Part shown: in pieces, positions 1 to 13,655 of the stretch
How the letters are laid out: each line of letters begins with the position of its first letter
How positions within the stretch are numbered: position 1 is the first letter of the stretch
Source of the DNA: Blumeriella jaapii
Taxonomy: Eukaryota; Ascomycota; Leotiomycetes; Helotiales; Drepanopezizaceae
Assembly (NCBI GenBank): GCA_009599575.1
Contig: VWND01000030.1
Location: 1 to 64,000 of the forward strand
Direction of reading: 5' to 3'
Length of the DNA: 64,000 bases
The notes under the pieces: generated by a model
Databases searched by the model: none
What the model was told of the DNA's origin: nothing
The model's input: only the letters and a program-made list of their open reading frames with translations
Position numbers and translations under genes: made by a program

Positions 1-256
1 TTTTTTTTTTTTTAGGTTTTTGGTTTTTAAAAGCGATTGATTTTTTTATGCGTATGCTTTCGTATATAACGTGCGTTACGCTTTCGAAATAACGTGCGGT
101 TTTTTTTTCCGCTTTTGATCGTAAATTATAATTGTTTTTTTCGTTTTCGGTCGTGAATTATAGCTGTTTTGCTGTTTTGTTTTTTTTGTTTTCGGTAACG
201 CTCGTATTTTCGTTTGAAAAAGCTTTTTTTTTAAAATGGCCGTTATTTTTTTATTT

Positions 257-299
<43 letters not shown>

Positions 300-3200
300 C
301 GTTAGCTTTTTTTTTTTTTTAATTAATTGCTTTTCGCCGCGTTCGCCGCGAATTTTTAAAATGTTTTTAATTTTTATTTGCTTTCGGTATACACGTCTGA
401 TTTTACGCGAAAGCATTACAGCGGCTTTTTTTGCTTTTTTGCGTTTTCGAATTTTTTTTAGCGTAAAATGCAATCGCTGTAAAGCTTCGTATATTTAATG
501 CTTTTTTATAAGTTTTTTAAATTTTTACTCGGATTCGCTTTTAATTAGCTATAAGTTTTTGCCGTACGCGCTATCGAAGCGCAAATTCTTTTTTCGGGTT
601 TTAACGATTTTATAAATCGTTTCGATATTATTACCGCCGCTGCCGCTTTTTTTTTTTTTATTACTAAAATTAAAGCTTTTATTAAAACTTTTATTAATTT
701 TATTATTTACGACGCTTATATAAGTCGTTTAAAAAAAAATAACGCTTCGGCTTTTATAATAGTCGGAAGTCGTGCGAATCGCGCCGCGGCTCGGACTGCT
801 GCTGCTGCTGCGCCCGCTTCTGCCGGTTTAGCGGCTGCTGCTGTTTTAAAAGCTTTGGCTGCGCCGGCCCTTTTATTTAACGACGCTAATATAAAACGTA
901 TTTTCCGACGTTTCGAAATCGTCGCTCGGATTTATTTTAACCAATTGAATTTAATTCTGAATTTTTACGAAAATATCGTAGCTGCTATTCAAAATTCGAT
1001 TACGGCTATCGTAAAAGCTTTGATTAGAATAAATCGAATATTTTGCGAATTAGTTTAATATGAATTTTTTCTAGCCTGCCGCTGCTTTTAAATTTGAAAA
1101 AAATAGCGATAAAAAAAAAAAATAACGATAATAATACGGATAATAAATCGCTTTAACGGCGGTTTTTAAAATTTTTTAAATTTTTTTTTTTTTTTTTTTT
1201 TGCTTTTACGGCGCGTATTCGTTATTGCTCCGTTGCTATTATTTATCGTATTTTTTAAGTATTTTTTTACAATTTTTTTTGCGTTTGTAAAATGGTTTTT
1301 TAGCTTTTACGAATTTTCGCTTAATAAATAACCTTTTTATCGCACCAAATAATATCGGCTTTTTTTTGTATTTTTATAAGTTTATATTAATTTAATTTCG
1401 TATTTTTCGGGTTTTTAAAATTTTATTATATTATTTTTCGGCTCGGTATCGTTTCGACTTTGCCAAAGTTTTAATAAAAAAACGTGGAAAATATCGTAAA
1501 TACGATATTAAAAAAAAAGCTCGAGTTAGTAAGCTTGGCCGTATTTATATATAATTCGTTTGATTTTAAAAAGCTTTAAATATTTATTTAAAAGCTTTCG
1601 AAAAGGTCGCAGCTGTCGAAGGTTTTTAATCGATAATAATATTTTATCGCTTATTTAAAATCTAGTTTTTTTATATTTAGCGTCGTAAAATCTTTTATAA
1701 TTCGCGTTGGCTTTTTTTAGCTTTTTATTAAATAATTTTTTTTTTTTTGCAATATTTTAATTCGTTTTTCCGCTAACGGTATTTTTTTTTTACAACGTCG
1801 TTTTCGACGTTGCTGTTAAATTCTAAATAAAAGCCGTATAGCATACGAAAAGAAATAGAATCCGTAAAGGCGTATATCGAGTTGTTATACGTAAATTCGG
1901 CTAAAATAAGCTTCGTAGTCCAATCGTTTTATCGATAATCGTAATATATGCGAAAATAGAATTTTAAAATTTAATTTTAACGTTTCGTTTGCTATCGGTT
2001 TAAAAATAAAAAGCGATATTTAATCGACGTCGTATTTATAAATAAAATATTATTAAAAGCCAGAATTTATTAGTAAAAACTGACTTTTTGTTTGTAATAA
2101 TTTTTTTAAAACAGCCAAAATCTTTGTAAATATATTATATAAATATTTTAATTAAATCTGGGGCTGAAATCGTTTTTTGTATCGGTATATATTTCGACAG
2201 CTTCGTATATCGGTTTATTATAACGAATATCGAATCGTAAATACGATTTCGTTTTTTGCTAAAAAATAAACTCGTAATAAAATTTATAATTATTTTTTTT
2301 TAAAATTTCGTAGAAATCGAAAAAAAAGCTAATTCGCTATAAAATCGGTGTTTTTTAAGTTTGCTTTTTTAGCACTTTTTATACGTATTAACGTAACGCT
2401 TTACGTCGCTTCGTAAATTAGGCCAGAAATACTTTTTTTCGACCAGTTTTAGCGTTCGCCGAAAGCTTTAATAGCCGGCGGTCGGATCGTCGTAATTAAT
2501 TTTTAATATTTCGCTTTTAATAACGCTTTTATTCGAAATATACGTACGTTTTTTGTAACGTAGTAATTTATTTTAATTTATACGCTAATATTTTTCGAAC
2601 TCGGCTCGATTGTTTTACAAAACCGATTCGTACGTTTTTTGTAATATAAAAAAATCAGATTTTTGCAATTTAAAAATAGTTTTATAAATCGGTTTTGTTA
2701 ATTCGTTATTAGCCGTTTCGGATTGTAATAATACAGCGGCTACGTTTCGTAATATATATTATTTGCAATTAATAATATTAGCAAAAAATAATCCGGCGAA
2801 AAAGCTTTTTATTTGGCTTTTTCCCGTTTGCTTTTTATTTTTTGATTTCGTTAACAAAAGTTTCGAATACTTATCGGCGCGAAATGGTTTATGCCCCGAT
2901 TTTAAGCGTATTTTTATTACGAAAAACATTTTAAAATTTCTTAAATAAGCTAGTTTTAATTTACGATATAACGTAAGCAGCTGTTCGTTATTTTTTTTTT
3001 AATTTTCTTTTAAATTTGGGCCGGCGGAAAAAATTATTCGCCGGATTAAAAACTTTTGTTTTATATTCGATTGCAAATTCGTATTTAGCTAATTCGTCGG
3101 CCCATTTCGCTTAGCGTCCGTTTAAACGTTTTTTCGTAAAAAAGTATTTTAAATTATAATAATTTGTATATATAATAATAACGTCGGAAGCGTTACGTAA

Positions 3201-3810
3201 ATATTAGTTTTATTATTTAAAAACGTAAATTATAGCTATTAGTTTAGCGTTGTAAATTTTATATTTTTGTTTTATAAAAAAAAGCTTTTTCGAATAATAC
3301 GCGATAGGATGCTAACGTGCTTTCGCATTTTTTCCGAACAATTAAAATAATATTCCGCTTATAACGAATTTCGAAGCGTTTGTTTCGATTTGAATTTTTA
3401 ATCGAAAGTCGAAATAACGTAGAATCGGTGTTTGGCAAATTTTTTTTTTAAAAGTAAAAAAGCGATTTTCGCCTCGAATAAAAAGCGAAAAAAGCCCGAC
3501 ATTTTTTTTCGTTGTATTTTTTTTAAAAAATCTGTAATAAATCGGCAAAGCTTAGCGTAGTTTTTAATAAAACGTTTGTAAAAATTAATAAAATTTAAAA
3601 ACATTTAAATATTTCGCTACGTAGTAAAAAAAAGCCATTTTCGAATATTATTTATTTTTCCTAAGTTTATTTTAATTTTCGTAAAAATAACGACGAAGCT
3701 TAGGAATTCGATCGTATTCGTATCGAAAGCATATTTTTTCAGATTTTCGTAAAGTTTGTTAATACGAAGTTTTTCGAAAACTTTTTTTACCGCGTTTGTA
3801 TAATCGTCGG
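1..3810 (-). pseudogene. B2 3' segment: remains of chromodomain, integrase, RNase H and RT C-terminus
   Basis: Read on the minus strand, the segment gives the end of the reverse transcriptase and RNase H (about 3810-3000), the integrase and chromodomain (about 2950-1200), and a 3' tail holding the antisense frame described separately. It aligns in order with the less damaged B1 (10900-14700). In-frame stops are frequent and nearly all replace Gln, Arg or Trp codons, as C-to-T mutation on either strand would do. T runs such as that at about 259-299 lie in the 3' tail, and the other copies have similar but shorter or longer runs. No functional protein is expected. Confidence 0.8.
498..1058 (+). 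pseudogene. Family-B antisense ORF, B2 copy
   Basis: This frame lies on the strand opposite to B2's gag-pol, in its 3' tail. It starts at an ATG (498-500). It keeps the same frame as the B1 and B3 copies through an Ala-rich middle and a conserved stretch containing NIKRIFRRFE. Relative to B1 it lacks exactly one codon, in the alanine tract, and shows no frameshift. TAG and TAA stops near codons 17 and 19, and a TAA in place of Trp near the end (1056-1058), are all explained by C-to-T changes. An intact 67-codon piece remains open at 855-1058. The product is unrecognised. Confidence 0.55.
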
Positions 3811-4084
3811 TGTTACGATCCTGGCCTGGCTAGTGGTAGTTGCCAGTGGTATGGCTGCCAGTGGTATAATTGCCAGTGGTATAAATACTGGTGGTATTGG
3901 ATTAAGGTTTGGGCACGGACCACCTCGGCCACTAGGCCTCGCGCTAAGTCACGTGATCCACAAGCGCAACCCATTGTATATAAAATTCGCGATCCCGAGC
4001 ATTTTAGCTCGGTATTTTTTTTTTAATTTATATACGTATTTTTTGGTTTATATTATTCCGATTATTTTCAAGCTAGTTATAATA
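3811..4084 (+). repeat. A1 5' LTR (274 bp)
   Basis: The LTR begins TGTTACGATCCTGG and ends at a mutated form of the family terminus (AGCTGTAACA, here with A for G and T for C). It contains three copies of the 15-bp unit (GCCAGTGGTAT core), a CACGTG site at 3950-3955 and a TATATAAA box near 3977-3984. Its length equals that of the 3' LTR exactly. Confidence 0.92.
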
Positions 4085-7000
4085 TATAAAAAAACCAAAC
4101 AATTTTCGCTAAAAAGCTTTATATCTACGGTTAAAAACTCGATTTGTTTTTGCAATTCGAACTTTTTTCAAGCCGCCCGTACCGACGTTTATTTATCGAT
4201 GCTTTAATTAAAACTTTTTTTTATTGATTTTGTTTCCAAAAAAAGCTGAAGTCTTTTTTTCTTATTAATTTGATTTGCTTCTGTAATTCGAAACGCTTTT
4301 TTTTAATATTATAATACTTTATACTTTTTTTATAAATCGACGCGGCATCCGAAAACGAACGCAATCCGTACGATTCGGCTTCGAATCAGCATTTTTATTT
4401 TTTGCTTTTGCTTTTGGCGCTTCCGAATTTCTATTCGTTTCAGGCTTTTTCGACGATTTTGGCAGCGAGTTTTTATTTTACGATTTTTTTACCGAATTAT
4501 AATTATTTGCAGCCGATTTATTTGCTGAATTTTTTCGCTTTACGATCGAATTTAAAATCGAATTGTACGACGCTGATATTTTAATACTTTTAAACCGACG
4601 AATGCTTTCAAACCGATTGCTTAATATATCTGTTAACGCTAAAGGATTTACTACGGCCCAGCAGCTTCAAATCGCTTAAATAATCGCTTAAGCTATTGCC
4701 GCCGCTCGTTTTCTAACTTTTTCCGCTAATATCGCCCGCGACGTTTTTTTTTTATTTCGAGCTTCGCGCGCTTTTATCGCAGATTTTTAATTAATTTCCG
4801 AATATTACTTTTCCGTTTTCGATTTAGCTATTTTTCGAATCGAATTATTTAAAATTAAATATTTTCGCTACGCTTTTAGCGACTATTAAAAAAAATTAAA
4901 TATAACGCATAAAAAATAAATATAAAATTGTTTATTAAAAAATACTTAAAAAAATTTATATAAAATATAAATTAAGCCAAAGTATATTTTAAATATATTA
5001 TTAAAAAAGCAAAAACCATTATTTTAAAACATTTGAATCCCGAGTTTTATAACCAAGCCTAATCGGCCCGAAACGTTTTCCGTATTTTTAATCAGCGCTT
5101 TTTTAATTATAACCGCGTTTAATTTGCTAAATTGCAATATAATAAGTTTTATATAAACAACGGTCAGATTTATAATAACTTTCGTTTTTTATTTATTCGT
5201 TACGCAGTTATTAGCAAAATTGCTAAAAACCGTTGATTTAAAAATATATACGAAAAAGTTATTTTTATTTTTAAATACGATTTCCGAATAAAAAAATACA
5301 AAATAAATAATAATTATATTATTTTAAACGAGTTTTTAGCCGTTGCGAATAAAAAATTACGTAATATCCGAACTAAAAAAATAATTTTTATCCGTCGTAT
5401 AAGCTATTTTTCTTTTGTTATAACTTTTGTTAATCAAGATTCTAGGCGTATTTTCGGTATTTTTAAAATTTTATAACGTTTTACTTTTTTAATTTTTTTT
5501 GCTCGCACAGCTTTTTTTTTTTTTAACAAAGATTTTTACGAGCGTATAGCTGCTATTTTTGCTATTTTCGGTTTTTTCCGCTTAGCTGCGCGTTTTTTTA
5601 GCGCTTATTATAATTGCGGCAAATCCGGCCATTTCGCAAACGTTTGCTTCGACGCCAAGCTTAATCGCAAAATCGCCGAAATAGCTATCGACGAAAAGCA
5701 AAACGATTTGTTAAAAAACTTTTAAACCGTAGTAAAAATTTTTATTATAATAAAAAATTCGATTTATAAAAGGATTTGAAATTTGACTAGCGCTTTTTAA
5801 TAAAAAAGCGACAGTTTTTAGTTTTTATAAAATTAATACGCAATAAATTATATATTAAAATATTTACATATATCGATAGCGAAGCTAATATTTTCGGTGC
5901 GATTAAAACTTTTTTAGCGTATTAACTTTTTTAACGTTTCGAAATAAATTTTATTCGGCTGCATAAGCCTATTATATCCACCGGCTATAATAGCGAGCCG
6001 GAGGAGTTTATTTTTTTGTTATTTATTTTTTTTTTTACGATTAATCGACGTCGTGTAAATTTTTTTTTTTTAATTATAAATCTGGGCTTTACCGACGTTT
6101 TTATTAGTCGCAAATTTTTATAGCATTACGATTTAAAGCAAGCGTATAGCCAAGGAAAAAACAAAATAAAATAGTTATTCGATATGCCCGTTATTTTTTA
6201 TTTCAACGAGCAGTTGTTCGTCGATTTTAATCAGCGAAAAAAGCTTAAGATATTTAGTCGTATATATTAAAAAAATGCAAATAAACGAAACAGCGTAATA
6301 AAAGTTTTATATATTTTTGCTAATACTTTTATAACGATTAAAAAGGTTTATTTAAGCTTTAAAACTGGTAGACTTTTTATATTTATACGAAATCTCAAAA
6401 GCAATTTGCATAAAATGGAAAAGTTTTTTATTGGCAGCCTTGAATCGACCAAGCCGGTTTTTCCAACCGTGCCAATTATTTTTTTATTTTCAATTGCAAT
6501 ATTAGCTATATTTCCGCTTTTGCATTTAGCGCTTTACAAACACGTTACGAAAAGCGAATGCGGGCCGCAAAAAAAAAAAGGTTATTATTATTCAGCGATT
6601 ACACGTTTATTGTTTTTATATATAATATAAATAAAAAACGTTTTCGCCGTGCGAAAATCGCCGAATCTGAAAAAGTTATATAATTCGCGGTAATAAAAAG
6701 CATTTCCGTTTCCGACGTTTTGCAAGCCAAATATAACGACAACGTGGTTTTTGTAAAAAAGCTTTTTTTAATTTAATATTCGGAATTCGAAGAATTGTTT
6801 TATAAATAAAAAAGCGATAAACTCGCTTTTCGCCGCTTCGATGTAAATTATAAAATATATTTTGCTACGGAAAATACGCTTTTTATAAAACTATTTAAAC
6901 GTTTTACGAATAAACAGCTTATAAAAATCAAAAGTTATATTTTCGATAATTTGCATAAAGATTTTATTAAATTTTTTAATGCTTTTTTCGCCGCCCCGAT

Positions 7001-7767
7001 TTTATTTATTAAAAAGTCAAACGATTTTATACGCTTATATATCGATTATCGTAAGTTTAACGATTTTACGAAAAAAAATCTTTATTTTTTATTTTTAATC
7101 GACGAAATGCTGACGCGAATTATTAAAGCCAAAATATTTACGAAAATTAATATTTAATAAGTATTTAATCGAATCCGGATATTCGAAAAATTTAAAAAAC
7201 TAATTAATTTCCGCATCCGATACGATATATATAAATATAAAATTTTTTCGTTCGGTTTTATTAATAAGCCCGTTATATTTCAACGTTTTATTAACGATAT
7301 TTTTATAAAATATTTAAATGATTTCTGCTTAACGTATTTTAACGATATTTTTATTTATTTCGCGAATAATTTAAAATATAAGATTTACGTTAAAAAAATC
7401 CTGTCGATTTTAAAAAAATACGGCCTGAAAGCTGATATTAAAAAATACGAGTTTAATATTACGAAAATCAAATTTTTAAGTTTTGTTATTAATATTCAAA
7501 GCATTAAAATAAACCCGGAAAAAATCGCTATTATTAAAAATTGGCAATATACAGCGAATATACGAGGCGTGCAAAGCTTTTTAAGTTTTTGCAATTTCTA
7601 TAAACGTTTTATAGCCGGCTATAGCCGTATTTGCCGCCTTTTTACTGCTTTTATAAGCAAAAACGTTTTTTCGTATTCGAGAAAAAGCAGAAAAACGTAT
7701 AGGAAATACTGCGCAAGGCCTTGCTAAATGCTTCTATTTTGTGTTATTACGATTTTTATAAGCAAAC
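4085..7767 (+). pseudogene. A1 gag, protease and reverse transcriptase remains
   Basis: Gag covers roughly 4100-5720 and ends in a CX2CX4HX4C-type zinc knuckle at 5606-5647. Its first Cys is now Tyr (TAT), while the remaining Cys and His ligands are present. A protease/linker region follows. The RT is recognisable from about 6950, with the motif LYIDYRK near 7035, up to about 7560. The RT active-site motif reads YFNDIF near 7330-7350, so a catalytic Asp has become Asn through G-to-A. The segment ends in RNase H where B1 inserted. Multiple stops make it non-functional. Confidence 0.8.
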
Positions 7768-8180
7768 TGTCAGGAACCAACATCACGTGTATGAGTCAGG
7801 TGATCCGCCAAGACCCTCTGCCTCCTACCAACCCTCGAATAGTACTCTCTGCGGATAGGCCGTAGGGGCCGGATAGTACTGTGGGAGCTGGAAATAACAT
7901 TTAAGTAAAACACTTTATAGGAGTGATTGCTAAAGAACCAGTTATTAGGGTTATATTAAAAAAGATAAAAAAAGGTCGGGATAAGGGCTGGAAAAGCATA
8001 CTAAATGGGGCTCGCCTAGTTTCCTGGAAAATACTTTTTTCGAAAGCTCCACCCCTTCTTTTGTATTTATACACGCCTTTTACTAGAAATGTAAAAAGTA
8101 GAAATCAGTCTGATTATTAACCCAATCTTATCTGAGCTCTATTGTTTAAATTAGTGTTTCCCTGCCTTTCAATTTTTACA
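7768..8180 (+). repeat. B1 5' LTR (413 bp)
   Basis: The LTR starts TGTCAGGAACC and ends CAATTTTTACA, with TGT...ACA termini. It carries CACGTG at 7784-7789 and a TATTTATA-type box near 8064. Compared with the 3' LTR at 14710 the differences I can see are transitions. The following bases do not show a standard TGG-type tRNA primer site, so the priming mode is unclear. Confidence 0.93.
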
Positions 8181-9800
8181 TTTTGATTTTTCTATCCACC
8201 GGAACGGCAGTTCGATATTATTAAAACAACCTTCTATTATACTATTACATTTATATCGTTATTATCGATATTATGGCTTTTCGCACTCGCAAAAAACAGG
8301 CATTTCCAGCTATTTAAAAAAACCCAGCATTTTCGGCTGCTTAGAAAGACTCCGTACCATCGTTTCCCCTGACGTCACCAGCTTCACCAAAAGTCGAAAA
8401 TACCTCACCACCAGGGCGCGACGATTTCCCAACTCCTTCTATCGAATTATTAAAAGAGGCCACGTTTAAAGCGATTCGGAAGAACTTTTTACCGAAACCC
8501 TGATTTATCTGGCTAATAAACGAATCCGCGCCGAACAAAAAAAAAACGATAAACGTAGGAGAGTAAAAAAGATACGAGCTAAAATAAAGCAGAAAAAGAT
8601 TAAAAAAAGGATCTACGAAATAATCAAAAAATTCGAAAAAACCAAAAAACGCCGAAACGAATTCCGAAAAAAGATTAAACAATTCCAACGAAAACTTAAC
8701 GCTTTCGAAGATATCGAAAAAAAGGTTTTTATACCCTTTAACACCGTTCCAGCTAAGAAAAAATAAAAAATAACCCAAGCTAGCGATTACTATAAAATAT
8801 TTTCGGAGCATTACGATAATAATATTTATTAGAAACGATCTAGCATTTCTTCTGAGCATATTATATCTTCTGTAGGAAACACAGCGAATTCGAGCCGAAA
8901 AGCACCAAAAATAAAAGACTTTCTAATATATCGAAGGAAAAATATTAAAAAAGCTTAATTTTTTATTCGGCGTGCAAAACGAAGCTTCCGCTAAAATAAA
9001 AGGATAATATTCTATACCGATCAAAAGAAAATTAACGCCTGTGTTTTAGTTTTCGACGATAAAATAAAAAAAAAATGAACCGGATACGAACGACGTTCTA
9101 CGAACATTCGAATCATATAAAACGATTTTAAAAAATAGATATTGGACTTTTTAATAAATGCGGAAAATCGAGAAATCGCGGCTTCGAATTCATACGATAA
9201 AGCGAAGCAAAAGAAGTATAAATCAGTTAACGATTTCGTTGCTTATTTAAATAACCTCGAACAGCAGTTGCAAATAATAAACGATGCGACTAAAAAAAAA
9301 ATGTTTTTCGCAAAACTCCGATTTATTTTTCGAAAAGAAATTATCAAACGAAACAATATTATAGCTATAAATTCGCACGAAAAATTAGTATTAATCGCTC
9401 GTCGTATCGAAAGTGCTAATAAAATCATCAGCGACGAAACGAAAAATAATAAACGACGAAACGAACGTAAAAAAAAAAAAAAGAAAAAGATTTATATTTA
9501 CGATTAAGGTTTAAAAGCTAGAACAAATACATACCGTCTTCGATTCGAAAATACGTTATAAAAAAAGAAACGAAAGCGAGAAAACGACAACTTTAATAAA
9601 ATCCTTTGAAATCCTAGAATTCCTAACGACTTTTTTTACCTTTCGAAATGCAATCGCTGCCAAAAAAAAAAGCACCGCATGGCCAATTGTTTAAAAGTCG
9701 AATATTATAAATGTAATAAAAAAAAATATATAGCCCCAAATTGCCCCGAAGCTAACAAATTTAAAAATTCGGAAAAAGCTTTCGCTCGATTTTAATTTCG
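8181..9800 (+). pseudogene. B1 gag with zinc knuckles
   Basis: The plus frame reads through a capsid-like region broken by a few stops. An open stretch at 9142-9507 ends in a Lys/Arg-rich tail. A good CX2CX4HX4C zinc knuckle (CNRCQKKKHRMANC) lies at 9649-9690, followed by a second, degraded knuckle to about 9745. These are nucleocapsid features of Ty3/gypsy Gag. In-frame stops replace probable Gln and Trp codons, so Gag is not made intact. Confidence 0.75.
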
Positions 9801-9879
9801 TCGCTGCCAATAAAATCGAACGAAAAAAAAAGGTAAAGAATAATAATTTCAGTCGAAATTAAAAAAATCAAAAGCGAAA

Positions 9880-10300
9880 CTCGTACGGAACGAGCTTTTA
9901 TCGATTGCGGCGCGAAAAAAAACTGCGTAATTCAAAAATTATTAATTAAATATAAATGGAAACCAATTTAAAAACGTATTAATTTATTTACGGTTAAAAG
10001 AAAAAAAATAACCATTTACGACACGTATACGCAACTTATTCGCGCCATTAATAATTATAAAACAACTAAAAAAATACAAAGCGATTTCGTGGCTTGCGAT
10101 ATAAATATCCCAGGGGTTTTATTTATTCTAGAATTCCTTTGGTTGCGAAATATCGATTCCGTTATAAGCTTTCGAGCTAAATCGTGGCGATATCTAATCG
10201 AACGCTTACAGCTTAATTTCGTTATAATCAAACGTTTTAAAAAGAAATCCAAAAGAAAGCAAGCGTTTTGTATCGTTTTAAAAAAAGCTATTAAAAAACA
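9880..10300 (+). pseudogene. B1 aspartic protease region
   Basis: A frame containing AFIDCGA (near 9893-9915) matches the place and shape of the retroviral-type aspartic protease motif (usually D-S/T-G-A). Ser/Thr is replaced by Cys here. The rest, up to the RT, is open but for stops. The assignment rests on this motif and on position between the zinc knuckles and the RT. Confidence 0.5.
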
Positions 10301-10442
10301 GCATTAATTACCCTCCAAATACGACGACTACGCCGACGTATTCGACGATACCGCCGCGGTTATTTTAGTTTCTTATTATTTTATAAAATATCGAATAGAC
10401 TTCGCGGAAGGGAAGGACCCCTTTTAAGGACCAATTTATTTT

Positions 10443-11102
10443 TTGTCGGAATCTGAATTTACCGAATTGCGCGAATATTTCGATTCGAGTTTAAAAAAAG
10501 ATTGGATAAAAAGATTTACTAGCTTTGCCGACGCACCGGTAATATTTATACCGAAAAAAAACGGAAGTTTACGATTATGCGTCGATTATAAGAGTCTAAA
10601 CGCAATTACGGTTAAAAATCGAACTCTCCTACCTTTTATCAGCGAAACTTTGGATCGTTTAAAAAAAGCTAAAATATTTACTAAGCTAGACCTCATTTGG
10701 GCGTACTACCGCTTTCGAATAAAAGAGGGAAATGAATGGAAGACTGCGTTTCGCATTCGTTACGGACATTTCGAGTACTGCGTATTACCTTTCGGCCTTT
10801 CGAACGCATTAGCAATCTTTCAAGCATATATTAATCAAGCTTTAGTCGGTTTAATGGATATTACGTATGTAATTTACCTCGACGATATTTTAATATTTTT
10901 CGAAAACCTCGACGATTATACAAACGCGGTAAAAAAAATTTTCGAAAGATTTCGTATTAACAAATTTTACGAAAATCTGAAAAAATGTGCTTTCGACACG
11001 AATACGATTAAATTCCTAGGCTTCGTCGTTATTTCTACGGGAATTGAAATGGATCCAGGAAAAATGGATAGTATTCGGAAATGGCCCCCTTCTACTACGT
11101 AG
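10443..11102 (+). pseudogene. B1 reverse transcriptase, 219-codon open stretch
   Basis: This uninterrupted frame covers the fingers and palm of a Ty3/gypsy reverse transcriptase: VIFIPKK, LRLCVDYKSLN, KLDLIWAYYR, FGLSNA and the catalytic YLDDILIF (10875-10886). It ends in KFLGFVV and a stop at the start of the thumb/RNase H connection. It is only part of a polyprotein. Immediately downstream the frame is broken, so no complete enzyme is encoded. It is the best-preserved RT in the window. Confidence 0.85.
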
Positions 11103-13500
11103 CGAAATATTTAAGTGTTTTTAGATTTTACTAACTTTTACAAACGTTTTATTAAAAATTACGCTAAGCTTTGCCGACCTATTACAAATTTTTTAAAAGG
11201 GATGCAACGAGAAAAAATGTCGGACCTTTTTCGTTTTCTATTCGAAGCGAAGCTCGCCTTTTTACTTTTAAAAGAAAAGTTTTGCCAAGCACCGATTCTA
11301 CGCCATTTCGATTTTCGATTAAAAATTTAAATCGAAACAAACGCTTTAAAATTCGTTATAGGCGGAATATTATCTTAATTATTCGGCGAAAGTACGGAGG
11401 CACGTTGGCATCCTATCGCGTATTATTCGAAAAAGCTTTTTTTTATAAAACAAAAATATAAAATCTACGACGCTAAGCTAATAGCTATAATTTACGCTTT
11501 CAGATAATAGAGCTAATATTTACGTAGCGTTTCCGACGTTATTATTATACGTACAAATCATTATAATCTGAAATACTTTTTTACAAAAAAACGTCTAAAC
11601 GGACGCTAAGCGAAGTGGGCCGACGAGCTAGCTAAATACGATTTTACAATCGAATATAAAACAGAAGTTTTTAACCCGGCGGATGGTTTTTCTCGCCGGC
11701 TAAATTTAAAAAAAAATTTAAAAAAAAATAACGAACAGCTGTTTACGCTGCATCGTAAGCTAAAACTAGCTTATTTGAGAAATTCTAAAGTATTTTCCGC
11801 AGTAAAAACACGTCTAAAATCGGAGCATAAACTATTTCGCGCCGATAAGTATTCGGAGCTTTTGTTAACGGAATCAGAAAATAGAAAACAAGCGGAAAAA
11901 AGCCAAATAAAAAGCTTTTTCGCCGGATTGTTTTTTGCTAATATTATTAATTGCAAACAATATATACTACGAAGCGTAGCCGCTGTATTATTACAATCCG
12001 AAACGGCTAATAACGAATTAGCAAAACCGATTCATAAAACTATCTTTAAGTTGCAAAAATCTGATTTTTTTGTATTACAGAAAACGTACGAATCGGCTTC
12101 GCAAAGCAGTCGAGCCGAATCCGAAGAATATTAGCGTATAAGCCAAAATAGATTATTACGTTATAAAAAACGTGCGTATATTTCGAATAAAAGCGCTATT
12201 AAAAGCGAAATATTAAAAATTAATTATAACGACCCGACCGCCGGCTATTAGAGCTTTCGGCGAACGCTAGAACTGGTCGAAAAAAAGTATTTCTGGCCTG
12301 GTTTACGAAGCGACGTAAAACGTTACGTTAATACGTATAGAAAATGCCAGAAAAACAAGCCTAGAAAGCACCGACCCTATGGCGAGTTAGCCTCTTTTTC
12401 GACTTCTACGAAACCTTAGGAAAAGATAACCATAGATTTTATTACGGATCTATTTTTTAACAAAAGACGAAATCGTGTTTACGATTCGATATTCGTTATA
12501 ATAAACCGATATACGAAGCTGTCGAAATACATACCGATATAAAAAACGATTTCAGCCCTAGATTTGGCTAAAATATTTATATAATACGTTTACAAAAATT
12601 TTGGCTGCTTTAAAAAAATTACTACAAACAAAAGGTCAGTTTTCATTAATAAATTCTGGTTTTCAATAATATTTTATTTACAAATACGACGTCGATTAAA
12701 CACCGCTTTTTATTTTTAGACCGATGGCCAAACGGAACGTTAAAATCAAGTTTTAGAATTTTACTTTCGCACGTATTGCGATTATCGATAAAACGATTGG
12801 GTTACGAAGCTTGCTTTAGCCGAATTTACGTATAACAACTCGATATACGCTTTTACGGATTTTATTTTTTTTCGCATGCTATACGGTTTTTATCCAGAAT
12901 TTGACAGCAACGTCGAGAGCGACGTTGTAAAAGAAAGGGTATCGTCAGCGGAAAAACGAGTTAAAATATTGCAAAAAAAAAGAAAAATATTTAATAAAAA
13001 ACTAAGAAAAGCCAACGCGAATCACAAAAGGTTTTACGACGTTAAACACAAAAAAACTAGATTTCAAATAAGCGATAAAATACTATTATCGACTAAAAAC
13101 CTTCGATAGCTGCGATTTTTTCGAAAGCTTTTAAATAAATATTTAAAGCTTTTTAAAATCAAACGAATTATATACGAGTACGGCCAAGCTTACCAACTCG
13201 AGCTTCCTTTTTAATATCGTATTCACGATACTTTCCACGTTTTTTTATTAAAATCTTGGCAAGGTCGGAACGATACCGAGCCGAAAAATAATATAATAAA
13301 ACTTTAAAAACCCGAAAAATACGAAATTAAATTAATATAAGCTTATAAAAATACAAAAAAGGGCCGATATTATTTGGTGCGATAAAAAGGCTATTTACCA
13401 AGCGAAGACTTCTAAAAGCCAGAAAACCATTTTACGAACGCAAAAAAAATTATAAAAAAATACTTAAAAAATACGATAAATAATAGCAACGGAACAGTAA
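11103..13500 (+). pseudogene. B1 RNase H, integrase and chromodomain remains
   Basis: RNase H follows directly (11115-11500), with an Asp-to-Asn change visible in the IETNA motif. The integrase has the zinc-domain region at about 12290-12350 (YFWPGLRSDVK, then C-x2-C), the core ITIDFITDL near 12425-12451, TDGQTERQN-like residues near 12720-12745 and AEFTYNN near 12820. The C-terminal chromodomain lies at about 13300-13450 and ends KGYLPSEDF-stop-KPENHFTNA, the stop standing where a Trp is usual. Chromodomains of this class bind histone marks and guide integration into heterochromatin (established knowledge). Several stops make the product inactive. Confidence 0.8.
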
Positions 13501-13655
13501 CGAATGCGCGCCGTAAAAGTAAAAAAAAAAAAACAAAAACATCTAGAAAAATTTTAAAACCGCCGCTAAGCCAATTTATTTTCATCGTTATCCCTCTTCC
13601 TATCGTTATCGCTATTTTTTTCAGATTTAAAAGCAGCGGCAGGCTAAAAAAAAAA

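Noticed and set aside
255..473. Lys-rich 72-codon minus-strand ORF
   Set aside because: It arises from the long T run and low-complexity sequence of the B2 3' tail, and is not shared in frame by the other copies.
8341..8859. 172-codon minus-strand ORF in B1
   Set aside because: It is the complement of the gag N-terminal region. It is kept open by the RIP-skewed composition, is Phe/Leu-rich, and lies in the part where plus-strand gag is collinear in all B copies.
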